Below, in pieces: positions 7,774 to 14,395 of a stretch of 25,578 nucleotides of DNA (the first letter of the stretch is position 1; every line of letters starts with the position of its first letter). The position numbers were made by a program, and so were the translations under genes. The notes beneath the pieces were generated by a model. The model saw only the letters and a program-made list of their open reading frames with translations, searched no databases and was not told where the DNA came from. The DNA comes from VGMD01 sp964552055 (lineage in GTDB: Bacteria > Chlamydiota > Chlamydiia > Chlamydiales > 2-12-FULL-49-11): contig CAZKFL010000030.1 of the NCBI GenBank assembly GCA_964552055.1, positions 1-25,578 of the forward strand. The letters run 5' to 3'.

Positions 7774-8617
7774 TTGTGGTCCCCTTTTTTTGGGCATCAA
7801 GAAGAGCATTTTTTGCATCCTTAATCATATCGTGGATATTTGCATAAGGAGGTTTTTTTTGGCTACTAATTCCAATTGAAATTGTTATGTGCATAGTATG
7901 AATGATTACATCTCTTAATGTTTCTGCGATAAATACGGCATCTTGCTTAGGTGTTTGATCTAAGATGAGTAAGTATTTACCCATACCTAGAGAAAAAAGG
8001 GGGTGTGACTTTTTAATCACCCGTCTTATTGTTTCAGTCACGTGTCTTTCCGTGAATTCATGTTTATCATTGAATTCAACGGCAACTGCTAAAAGAGATA
8101 TAGGTCTTTTTTCTTTTAGTGTTTTATAAATTGGATCTAAGAGATTCTTATTTAAAAGGGGACGGAGTCTAAGATCATTATCAGAAAAGCAAGGAGTAAT
8201 GCTTAAACTAATTACATCAATTTTATCTTCAATTGAATTATAATGACTTGCGTTTTTGATTTGATGGATTAAATCTTCTTTATCTAGAGGTTCTTGAATG
8301 ATTCCATTAACGCCTACCTCAGTTAATTTCTTTAGATAAGGTATTTTTAAGTTCCCTGAAATCACTAATAAAGGGGTTCGGTGAAAGTTTTTTTGTTGGC
8401 GAACTTTTAAGCAAATAGTAATTAGCGAGTCCGCAAATTGACTATCATCAATGATTATAATATTTGGTTTTGTTTTCTCCATTTCAGAAATGCTTGTTTC
8501 TGAAGGTCTAACGACTGTTTCAAATTCAAGTAAATGATGACGGAAATAGATTGGATAGTAAGATGAATCCGTAATCAGCAATATAACAGGTTTTTGCCCT
8601 TCTATTTCAGCAACCAT
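7757..8617 (-). CDS. Receiver-like domain fused to a degenerate GGDEF domain
   Basis: 286 residues. Residues about 9-122 resemble a response-regulator receiver: beta-strand 1 VILLITDS (Asp17), the phospho-acceptor-like Asp57 in NIIIIDD, and Ser87 at the end of strand 4. The conserved lysine before Pro in strand 5 is Glu109 here (IIQEPLD), and the acidic pair is reduced to one Asp. Residues about 170-286 resemble a GGDEF domain (ISLLAVAVEF, ... ITISIGISS ... DAKNALLDAQKKG), but the GGDEF signature itself reads GMGKY at 211-215, so diguanylate cyclase activity is not expected. It probably acts as a binding or adaptor protein. First gene of the operon with the exported protein and lplA; an imperfect palindrome abuts a TATAAA box upstream. 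No Shine-Dalgarno sequence precedes the ATG. Confidence 0.75.
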   Translation of the reverse strand: MVAEIEGQKPVILLITDSSYYPIYFRHHLLEFETVVRPSETSISEMEKTKPNIIIIDDSQFADSLITICLKVRQQKNFHRTPLLVISGNLKIPYLKKLTEVGVNGIIQEPLDKEDLIHQIKNASHYNSIEDKIDVISLSITPCFSDNDLRLRPLLNKNLLDPIYKTLKEKRPISLLAVAVEFNDKHEFTERHVTETIRRVIKKSHPLFSLGMGKYLLILDQTPKQDAVFIAETLRDVIIHTMHITISIGISSQKKPPYANIHDMIKDAKNALLDAQKKGTTIEIST

Positions 8618-8639
8618 TTGATTATGATGAGTTTAGTGT

Positions 8640-8660
8640 TTTATAGGGTGTCCACACCCT
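8640..8660 (-). promoter_or_regulatory. TATAAA box with adjoining imperfect palindrome (possible operator)
   Basis: On the - strand the 16-base AGGGTGTGGACACCCT (8645-8660; two 7-base arms around GG) runs directly into TATAAA (8640-8645), about 20 bases before the receiver/GGDEF-like gene. The palindrome would occupy the -35/-10 spacer, a classic place for a repressor. No good -35 is present. A repeat-derived (REP-like) origin is an alternative, as a second palindrome lies 48 bp away. Confidence 0.35.
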
Positions 8661-8707
8661 TACATCTCGATATAAGCTTAAAATCAAATAATAATAGATG
8701 TTTTTTT

Positions 8708-8750
8708 CATCTTCCAAGTTCCGGTGCCTGGCACCGGAACTTGGAAGATG
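8708..8750. repeat. 43-bp perfect palindrome, REP-like
   Basis: Two 21-base arms (beginning CATCTTCCAAGTTCC and ending GGTGCC) flank a single central T at 8729; the pairing is perfect throughout. It sits between the 3' end of mnmG and the promoter region of the receiver/GGDEF-like gene. It is not a canonical terminator: on the - strand the hairpin is followed by A residues, on the + strand by AATGGGGG. The core GGTGCCTGGCACC has the look of the short palindromes scattered through many bacterial genomes as REP/RAYT-type elements; that class is inference. Confidence 0.7.
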
Positions 8751-8786
8751 AATGGGGGTGGGTCAAAGATGGGGCAAAAAAGTGTG

Positions 8787-10604
8787 TTATTTTTTGAGGG
8801 CAACGAGGAGCATGGAGATGTCGGCAGTGGTTACCCCTTCTAGCCTTGAGGCTTGACCTAAGTTCTCAGGGGTGATTTTTTTTAGACGGTTTCTTGCCTC
8901 TGTCCCTATGCTGAGTACGCTTGAGTAATCAAAATCACGGGGAATTTTAATAGGATCTAGTGTTTGAAGTTTCTCAATCTCTTTGGCTTGACGGGTTATA
9001 TATCCTTCGTACTTGATGAGAATTTCTATTTGTTTGTTTAAATCTTCTCCATAATCTACAAAGTGTTCAGGCATTTCTAGGAGTAGATCCGCATACGTAG
9101 TCTCAGGTCTACATAGAAGGGCAGAAAGGGGGACGACTCTTCCATCCACATGTTTTCGCGTTGTTTTTAATCGGTGAGATTCAGTTTCAAGTGCAGTTTT
9201 GCTCTGAACAAGCTTATTATACGCCTCTTCTGATAGCACGCCAAATTGATAAGCATATTCAGATAGACGAAGATCCGCATTGTCTTGTCTTAAAAGAAGT
9301 CTATGCTCGGCTCTGCTTGTGAACATCCGATAGGGTTCTTCAAGTGTTTTAGAGATAATTTCCTCTATAAGAACGCCAATATATGCTTCTGATCTTTTTA
9401 GGATAAATGCAGGTTTTCCTTGTATTTTTAAGGAGGCGTTGATTCCTGCCATAAGTCCTTGTGCGGCAGCTTCCTCGTAACCGGTTGTTCCGTTTATTTG
9501 ACCTGCAAAATATAGGCCCTGAATCGATTTAGTTTCAAGAGTCATTTGAAGTTGGCCGCTCTTAACATAGTCGTATTCAATAGCATATGCTGGTCTTGTG
9601 ATTTCTGCCTTTTCAAGCCCGGGAATAGAGCGGATCATTTCTAATTGAACGTCAAAAGGAAGAGAGGTCGAGATTCCATTGATATAATATTCATTGGTGG
9701 AAATTCCTTCTGGTTCCAAAAATATTTGGTGACGATCGCGTTCACCGAACCTAACTACCTTATCTTCAAAAGAAGGGCAATATCTAGGGCCAACCCCTGT
9801 AATTGCTCCCGAATACATTGCAGAACGCTTAATATGTTTAAGCGCAATTTCTTTTGTAGGGATCGTTGTGTAGGTTATATAGCAAGAGACTTGAGGCAAA
9901 ATTCGCTTCTCTTTATTGAAAGAAAAAAAGACATCGTCTTCACCTGGCTGCTCTTCCATAACAGAAAAATCAATAGATCTTTTATTGACTCTTGGAGGAG
10001 TCCCTGTTTTTAATCTTCCTAGCTCAAATCCTAAATCTTTCAGGTGATCAGAAAGGCCGATAGAAGCTTTATCACCGGCTCTTCCTCCTGAAAAGTTGAT
10101 ATCCCCAATGTGAATAAGACCTTTCATAAATGTGCCGGCAGAAAGAATAACGCTCTTCCCTTTAAAGGCAATGCCTTCTTGCGTTTCCACGCCAACAACA
10201 CACGACTCTTCAATGATTAAACGACTTGTTGTTGCCTGAAGCAGAAAAAGGTTTTCCGTGTTTTGCAAAACCTTTGTCATTTCAATGCTGTAAGCAAGTT
10301 TGTCAGATTGCGCTCTTGGAGACCATACTGCAGGACCTCTTGAGCGATTTAACATTCGAAATTGGATGCCTGTGCGATCGGCAATTTTTCCCATAATCCC
10401 ACCAAGAGCATCAATTTCTCGTACAATATGGCCTTTGGCAGTTCCGCCAATAGCTGGATTGCAGCTCATTTTTGCGATGGCATCAAGATTTATTGTTAAA
10501 AGGAGCGTGCGCATTCCCATGCGCGCTGCAATATAGGCAGCTTCACAACCGGCGTGACCAGCTCCAACAACGATAACGTCAAATTCTTCGGGATAGGACC
10601 ACAT
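8787..10604 (-). CDS. mnmG: tRNA uridine-5-carboxymethylaminomethyl modification enzyme MnmG (GidA)
   Basis: 605 residues against about 629 in E. coli; all main domains are present. FAD-binding GAGHAGCEA begins at residue 14, followed by CNPAIGGTAKGH, the RGPAVWSPRAQ(S)DK block, the signature GPRYCPSFEDKVVRF with the catalytic cysteine, and INGTTGYEEAAAQGLMAG; a helical C-terminal domain that contacts MnmE and tRNA ends the protein. With MnmE it installs cmnm5/nm5 groups at U34 of certain tRNAs. It starts 6 bases after the stop of the tiny basic protein gene, with TAAGGG just before the ATG, so the two are probably one operon. mnmE is not in this window. Confidence 0.97.
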   Translation of the reverse strand: MWSYPEEFDVIVVGAGHAGCEAAYIAARMGMRTLLLTINLDAIAKMSCNPAIGGTAKGHIVREIDALGGIMGKIADRTGIQFRMLNRSRGPAVWSPRAQSDKLAYSIEMTKVLQNTENLFLLQATTSRLIIEESCVVGVETQEGIAFKGKSVILSAGTFMKGLIHIGDINFSGGRAGDKASIGLSDHLKDLGFELGRLKTGTPPRVNKRSIDFSVMEEQPGEDDVFFSFNKEKRILPQVSCYITYTTIPTKEIALKHIKRSAMYSGAITGVGPRYCPSFEDKVVRFGERDRHQIFLEPEGISTNEYYINGISTSLPFDVQLEMIRSIPGLEKAEITRPAYAIEYDYVKSGQLQMTLETKSIQGLYFAGQINGTTGYEEAAAQGLMAGINASLKIQGKPAFILKRSEAYIGVLIEEIISKTLEEPYRMFTSRAEHRLLLRQDNADLRLSEYAYQFGVLSEEAYNKLVQSKTALETESHRLKTTRKHVDGRVVPLSALLCRPETTYADLLLEMPEHFVDYGEDLNKQIEILIKYEGYITRQAKEIEKLQTLDPIKIPRDFDYSSVLSIGTEARNRLKKITPENLGQASRLEGVTTADISMLLVALKK

Positions 10605-10610
10605 GGACCC

Positions 10611-10700
10611 TTACGACTTCTTATGGCGATTAGCGCGACTTCTTTTCTTACGCTTATGCTTATTCATTTTAAGTTTACGTTTTTTCTTTACTGAAGACAT
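10611..10700 (-). CDS. Tiny basic ribosomal-type protein (AURKAIP1/COX24, mS38-like)
   Basis: 29 residues, beginning MSSVKKKRKLKMNKHKRKKR and ending RHKKS; 17 residues are Lys or Arg. The pattern SVKKKRK-x-KMxKHKxRKRxxRxRHKK is that of the small AURKAIP1/COX24-domain proteins annotated in Chlamydiae and Bacteroidetes, related to the mitochondrial small-subunit protein mS38; a structural role on the 30S ribosome is inferred from that family. Start ATG at 10700 with AGAGG six bases upstream. It is encoded immediately before mnmG (6-base gap), tying it to a translation-related operon. An overlapping + strand frame at 10603-10929 is its antisense shadow. Confidence 0.75.
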   Translation of the reverse strand: MSSVKKKRKLKMNKHKRKKRSRANRHKKS

Positions 10701-11112
10701 GAATACCTCTCAATTACAGCAAACACTCTACCAAATATCTTCCTTAAAGTCTATGCAAAAAAAATATTTGCTGCAGTGCCGCAGAGATAAAAGAGAAGAA
10801 AGTTCTAATATTTTGGAGTCTGGGTACTTTGGGGTAAATAAAGAGGAAGAATCGGTTACGGTTAAAGAGGCGGTTACGGGAATGGCTGCTGCTTCACACA
10901 GGCGAGTAAATAAAATAATATTTTGCTAGTTCGGCGCATAGCAGCCGCCCTTTAGGATTCCCGCATCGCAGATTGCGGTCTCGGGAGTCGTAACCGTAAT
11001 CGCGTAACCGTAACCGGTTTTTTAATTTTCTTGATGTTAACAGCAAAATAGTAGGAGCCAATAGGTTCTATGCTTGCCATTCCCTGTGAACTCTGTGGTG
11101 AATATTTTTATA
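10701..11112. other. 412-base gene-free stretch between dnaB and the mnmG operon
   Basis: No convincing coding frame on either strand. It holds the foldback element at 10853-11023. The part next to the small ribosomal-type gene (10701-10852) should carry its promoter and leader, but I see no strong -35/-10 pair. The part beside dnaB (11024-11112) shows nothing I can name. Confidence 0.6.
10853..11023. repeat. Branched foldback element built on GTAACC hexamers
   Basis: Outer arms CGGTTACGGTTA (10853-10864) and TAACCGTAACCG (11005-11016) are perfectly complementary; a second pair, CGGTTACG (10871-10878) and CGTAACCG (10989-10996), continues the stem after unpaired bases. Inside are two side-by-side hairpins: GGCTGCT (10884-10890) with AGCAGCC (10940-10946), and GATTCCCG (10956-10963) with CGGGAGTC (10982-10989, one G-U pair). 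Six T residues follow at 11018-11023 on the + strand. The cloverleaf-like layout fits a small non-autonomous mobile element (MITE-like), a structured RNA, or a complex + strand terminator. No transposase is nearby. Confidence 0.6.
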
Positions 11113-12558
11113 TTAGTTGGGGGTAAAGGCCGAGAAGGCGTCTTCGGATTCAGGGGAATCTGATGTATTATCACGAGTCAGGTTGTTGAATTTTGCAAAT
11201 TTTTTGCGGAAGGCTAGTTCCACGTCACCAATGCCACCATGACGGTTTTTCGCGACTACAATTTCTGCAAGACCTGGTTTGTCGTTAGAGTTATAATACT
11301 CTCTCCTGAACACAAACATCACAATGTCAGCATCTTGCTCAATTGATCCGGATTCTCTAAGGTCGCTTAACATAGGTCTGTGGCCCGCTCGATCCTCTAC
11401 TTTTCGTGATAGCTGGGATAAGCAAAGGATGGGAATCATGAGCTCTCTTGCGAGATTCTTTAGCATTCGGGAAATTTCAGAGATTTCATTTTGTCTGTTA
11501 TCTACGCTAAAGTGCCCCTTTGATCCAGAAAGAAGTTGCAAATAGTCAATTACTAGAAATTGAATATCAAATACTTCTTTTAATCTTCTGGCTCGGGCTC
11601 TTAAATCAGTGATTTTAAGGCCTGGTTGGTCGTCAATAATTAATGTTTGTGTCTGCATTCGGCCAACTGTTTCAACAACGCGTTGGTACTCCATGCCGTC
11701 GAGAGATCCTGTTTTTATTCTTTCAGATTCAACTTCGGAAAGAGAGCAAATCATCCTGTGCAACAATTCGTCAGCAGTCATTTCAAGTGAGAAAATACCC
11801 ACAGCAAGATTTCTTTCAAAAACAAGATACTCAGCAATATTAACTGCAAGCGCTGTTTTTCCCATTGAAGGACGCGCAGCTAAAATAATTAAATTAGCTT
11901 TGTTAAATCCATTGATTACCTTATCAAGGTCTGTAAAGCCAGTTGGCAGCCCTGTAACGATAGGTTCATTTGGATCTCTTGTATGGAAGGCTTCCTGCTT
12001 TAGCTGGAGATCTTTTAGATAAGGCATCTTGATTTCGCCTTTCATTCCAGAAAGAAGCTCTTTTAAATGTACACCAAGAGAAGGATTTGCCTTTTGACTG
12101 ATTTTAAAAAAATACGATTGAGCTTCATCTAGGCAGGAATAAACATCTTCAGGTTCTTCAAGCGCCTTTTTCTCAATTACTTTAGAAGATTCAATCATCT
12201 GTCTAAGAACTGATTTCTTTCGTATGATCTCAACATATTCTTCAACATAAGCGGAAGTGCCCGCGTACTGAACAAGCTGCATTAAATAAGAGATTCCACC
12301 TGCAAGCTCTAGCTTTCCGATTCGTTTAAGTTCTTCCGAAATCAAATGGACATCAGCTGGCTTTTCTTGTGAAAAGGCCTGTTTAAGTCCTTTGAATACG
12401 ATCTGATGCTCTGAATGATAAAAATCTGAATCTTCAAGACCGTCAGCGCCTACTGATAGCGCATTTGAGCTTGTGAGCATACATCCAAGAACCATCATCT
12501 CAGATTCTTTAGAATTAGGAGGTGTCGTGTAGATGCCCTTTTCTGCCATACAACTCAT
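11113..12558 (-). CDS. dnaB: Replicative DNA helicase DnaB
   Basis: 481 residues, typical DnaB length. N-terminal domain about 12-115, linker, then the RecA-like helicase core with Walker A ARPSMGKTA (228-236, Lys234), Walker B FLVIDYLQLLSG, and the C-terminal LSQLSRKVEDR ... DLRESGSIEQDAD block. It unwinds DNA at the replication fork as a hexamer and recruits primase. The first ATG lies 9 bases after the discriminator base of tRNA-Ser and has no Shine-Dalgarno sequence; a second in-frame ATG at 12549 (MAEKG) is possible. The gene is almost certainly transcribed with the tRNA from the promoter at 12670-12699. No intein is present. Confidence 0.97.
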   Translation of the reverse strand: MSCMAEKGIYTTPPNSKESEMMVLGCMLTSSNALSVGADGLEDSDFYHSEHQIVFKGLKQAFSQEKPADVHLISEELKRIGKLELAGGISYLMQLVQYAGTSAYVEEYVEIIRKKSVLRQMIESSKVIEKKALEEPEDVYSCLDEAQSYFFKISQKANPSLGVHLKELLSGMKGEIKMPYLKDLQLKQEAFHTRDPNEPIVTGLPTGFTDLDKVINGFNKANLIILAARPSMGKTALAVNIAEYLVFERNLAVGIFSLEMTADELLHRMICSLSEVESERIKTGSLDGMEYQRVVETVGRMQTQTLIIDDQPGLKITDLRARARRLKEVFDIQFLVIDYLQLLSGSKGHFSVDNRQNEISEISRMLKNLARELMIPILCLSQLSRKVEDRAGHRPMLSDLRESGSIEQDADIVMFVFRREYYNSNDKPGLAEIVVAKNRHGGIGDVELAFRKKFAKFNNLTRDNTSDSPESEDAFSAFTPN

Positions 12559-12567
12559 TGGAGATTT

Positions 12568-12657
12568 CGGAAAGAGAGGGATTTGAACCCTCGATACCCG
12601 TTAATAGAGTATGCATCCTTAGCAGGGATGTGCCTTCAGCCGCTCAGCCATCTTTCC
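12568..12657 (-). tRNA. tRNA-Ser, anticodon GCT
   Basis: 90 bases on the - strand. Seven-pair acceptor stem GGAAAGA/TCTTTCC, D-loop region GGCTGAGCGGCTGAAGGC, anticodon stem-loop CATCCCTGCTAAGGATG with GCT in the loop, a long class II variable arm (ATACTC...GGGTAT) as serine tRNAs have, T-arm GAGGGTTCAAATCCCTC, discriminator G at 12568. CCA is not encoded. It reads AGC/AGU codons. It lies 9 bases before dnaB. Confidence 0.96.
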
Positions 12658-12669
12658 AATAAAAAGGAC

Positions 12670-12699
12670 ATTATAATAGGAAACTCTATTTCTACACAA
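12670..12699 (-). promoter_or_regulatory. Putative promoter of tRNA-Ser and dnaB
   Basis: On the - strand: TTGTGT (12694-12699), 18-base spacer, TATAAT (12670-12675, perfect). The start point would fall about six bases before the mature tRNA 5' end. No other promoter fits between the tRNA and dnaB, so it should serve both. Confidence 0.55.
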
Positions 12700-12769
12700 T
12701 AAAAGGATGAAAAAAATGATTTTGTCCTATAGAATATCTTTTTAAATGATTAACAATAAGGAAAAATAT

Positions 12770-13264
12770 ATGATAACACCACCTATTAGATCCGGAGAAA
12801 TACCCTGTCCACCACCGCCTAGTCAGCGAGGTCGTACGGAAATATTTAATTATGGTACGATGAGTTGGGAGAGTGTGAAAGCTAGAAAGCCTCATGATGA
12901 TCCTTTGTCAAGAAGTGGATCTCCCCTTCCGCTTAATGTAGTTAATTTAGTTCTTGACGATAACTTTTTTTTAGGAGAAGGAGATTTCTTATTTCCAGAT
13001 ACTGAAGCTGTACTAGATCTAAAATGTAAGCATATTGTTTTAATTGAGCCTAAAGATGAGTCTGCTATAGATCCTCCAAAAATTGCTTCCTTTAGAGATA
13101 GAGAAGCTAAAAGAAGAGTTCTTGAAGCTGAAGATTGTATGGCAATAGGATTACCAATGGATAGAGATGCTGCAGACTATTTAGCAGAGAAAATGAAACT
13201 TTGCGCACTTATAGTTCCTGTGCCAGTTGGATCTAAGCGAACTAATTTGCAAAGTAAAGAGTAA
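12770..13264 (+). CDS. Hypothetical protein, possible shortened BMT5-like (DUF2431) methyltransferase
   Basis: About 164 residues from the ATG at 12770, which has AAGGA eight bases upstream; an earlier in-frame ATG at 12746 lacks this. The N-terminal third is proline-rich and probably disordered (RSGEIPCPPPPSQRGR). From about residue 54 it resembles a Rossmann methyltransferase: motif I-like FLGEGDFLF (about 68-75), then a strand HIVLIEPKDES with an acidic residue at its end, and later CALIVPVPVG, which could match the FNFPHVG segment of BMT5/DUF2431 rRNA uridine-N3 methyltransferases. It stops soon after, where the family continues for tens of residues, so it may be truncated or a different Rossmann-like protein. 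Convergent with the next gene (16-base gap). The family link is tentative. Confidence 0.55.
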   Translation: MITPPIRSGEIPCPPPPSQRGRTEIFNYGTMSWESVKARKPHDDPLSRSGSPLPLNVVNLVLDDNFFLGEGDFLFPDTEAVLDLKCKHIVLIEPKDESAIDPPKIASFRDREAKRRVLEAEDCMAIGLPMDRDAADYLAEKMKLCALIVPVPVGSKRTNLQSKE

Positions 13265-13280
13265 TTTTAGGCTGAGTTCA

Positions 13281-14117
13281 TTATTCAAGTAAAGCTGTAA
13301 AGGGAAGGGGACGTCCGTTAAGGGCGTTCCAATAAGATGTGTGCACGGATCCATCAGGATTTTCAATTGTAATACAATAGATCGGTAAATATACTGCTAG
13401 AGTGCTGCGGACTGCGAAGTCTTGACCAAATGCCGCTTCCGTAATTCTTCTAATTTGGGTATGACTAAAGCGTTTGCTGAGTCTTTCTGACGAATTACAG
13501 GATTTGGTAACAAGTCTATCATCAACGAAGGTTTCAGGTTTTACTGCAAGTCTTGGTTTTTGAAGATGTAAACGGTACATTGAACCTGATTGAACAACAA
13601 TTTTTTTTCGTCTGCAGGTTTCAAGCCAGTTTCCAAGAATATCATTTTCGACATGGAGCGCTTTTAAAATCGTCTCTCTATCTAGAACCCCACCTCGCTC
13701 TGCTAAAGCTTTGATGACTCGAAATTCGTTTTTTTCCACATAGGCATTAATACAATCTGCAAAACCATGAGTCTTTTCCCAGTGATTTGTGTTAAGCACC
13801 ATTTCGCCATCGAGAAGATCCCATAAAATAAGTCCTTCTCCCGTCTGATTTTCTGCATTGGTATATTTTACTTCCATTAAGAGATACGGAGAAAATTTCA
13901 TGCTCGGCTCTAAAAATTTATGCCGATCATCCTTGAGAAGAGTTTTGCGATTCATTTCCATAATTTGCTGTGCTGTAAATCTCGCTTCCAGTGTGTGGAA
14001 CGACCCATTATTAATATAATCAAGGACGCGCCCTTTCAGTTCAGGGTGGTTTGTATTCACCCAATATCCGCCATATCCGAGAGCCGCTAAAGTAAGTAGT
14101 GTGGAAATAATTCTCAT
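13281..14117 (-). CDS. Membrane-anchored hypothetical protein with winged-helix-like segment
   Basis: 278 residues. A short N-terminal hydrophobic segment (about 3-20, with GYGGYWV) looks like an uncleaved signal anchor, leaving the rest outside the cytoplasm if inserted in the usual way. Residues about 131-186 (EFRVIKALAERGGVLDRETI ... GSMYRLHL) read like a winged-helix fold: helix, helix, then a Tyr-ending strand pair. The end is probably beta-rich (AVYLPIYCITIENPDGSVHTSYWNAL). No catalytic motif is seen. A promoter-like TTGAAA-17-TATGGT lies just upstream (14127-14155). I do not recognise the family; it may be conserved within Chlamydiae. Confidence 0.75.
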   Translation of the reverse strand: MRIISTLLTLAALGYGGYWVNTNHPELKGRVLDYINNGSFHTLEARFTAQQIMEMNRKTLLKDDRHKFLEPSMKFSPYLLMEVKYTNAENQTGEGLILWDLLDGEMVLNTNHWEKTHGFADCINAYVEKNEFRVIKALAERGGVLDRETILKALHVENDILGNWLETCRRKKIVVQSGSMYRLHLQKPRLAVKPETFVDDRLVTKSCNSSERLSKRFSHTQIRRITEAAFGQDFAVRSTLAVYLPIYCITIENPDGSVHTSYWNALNGRPLPFTALLE

Positions 14118-14126
14118 ATGTCTGTC

Positions 14127-14155
14127 ACCATACCGAAAAGTATAAGGAATTTCAA
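14127..14155 (-). promoter_or_regulatory. Putative promoter of the gene at 13281-14117
   Basis: On the - strand: TTGAAA (14150-14155), 17-base spacer, TATGGT (14127-14132). The start point would be only a few bases before the ATG at 14117, so the leader would be very short. Pattern match only. Confidence 0.35.
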
Positions 14156-14212
14156 GTTTTTATGCGAACATGTGTTAGAATTAGTTTACATAAATAAAAA
14201 AGAAATAAAAAT

Positions 14213-14395
14213 ATGGAAAAAATAAAAATAACGCTCAGCGATGGAAGTGAATACAGCAAGTTCTTTGAGTCAAATAACTTGCGTGATCAATTTGTAGCTA
14301 AAATTGAGCTTTTTGAAGGACTTTTTCTCGATTTTTTCTTAGATGATAAAATCGTAAAAATTAATCCCAAGTTCATCATAAAGATGGAATTTTAA
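14213..14395 (+). CDS. Small hypothetical protein, 60 residues
   Basis: Acidic-and-lysine-rich small protein (MEKIKITLSDGSEY ... NPKFIIKMEF) with a predicted alternation of strands (KIKITLSDG, FLDFFLDDKIVKI, KFIIKMEF) around one helix (NLRDQFVAKIELF). Only a weak AAGAAA lies before the ATG. A -10-like TAGAAT occurs at 14176-14181 but no good -35. It converges with pepF and overlaps its last codons by 20 bases. The regular amphipathic composition favours a real gene; function unknown. Confidence 0.5.
   Translation: MEKIKITLSDGSEYSKFFESNNLRDQFVAKIELFEGLFLDFFLDDKIVKINPKFIIKMEF

Noticed and set aside
8708..8750. Palindrome as intrinsic terminator of mnmG
   Set aside because: In the direction of mnmG transcription the hairpin is followed by A residues, not U.
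8594..8797. Open + strand frame of 67 codons across the palindromes
   Set aside because: Its composition follows the palindromic DNA; there is no ribosome binding site and it overlaps the ends of two supported genes.
10603..10929. 108-codon + strand frame between mnmG and the foldback element
   Set aside because: Antisense to the 29-residue basic protein, whose family pattern and ribosome binding site are convincing.
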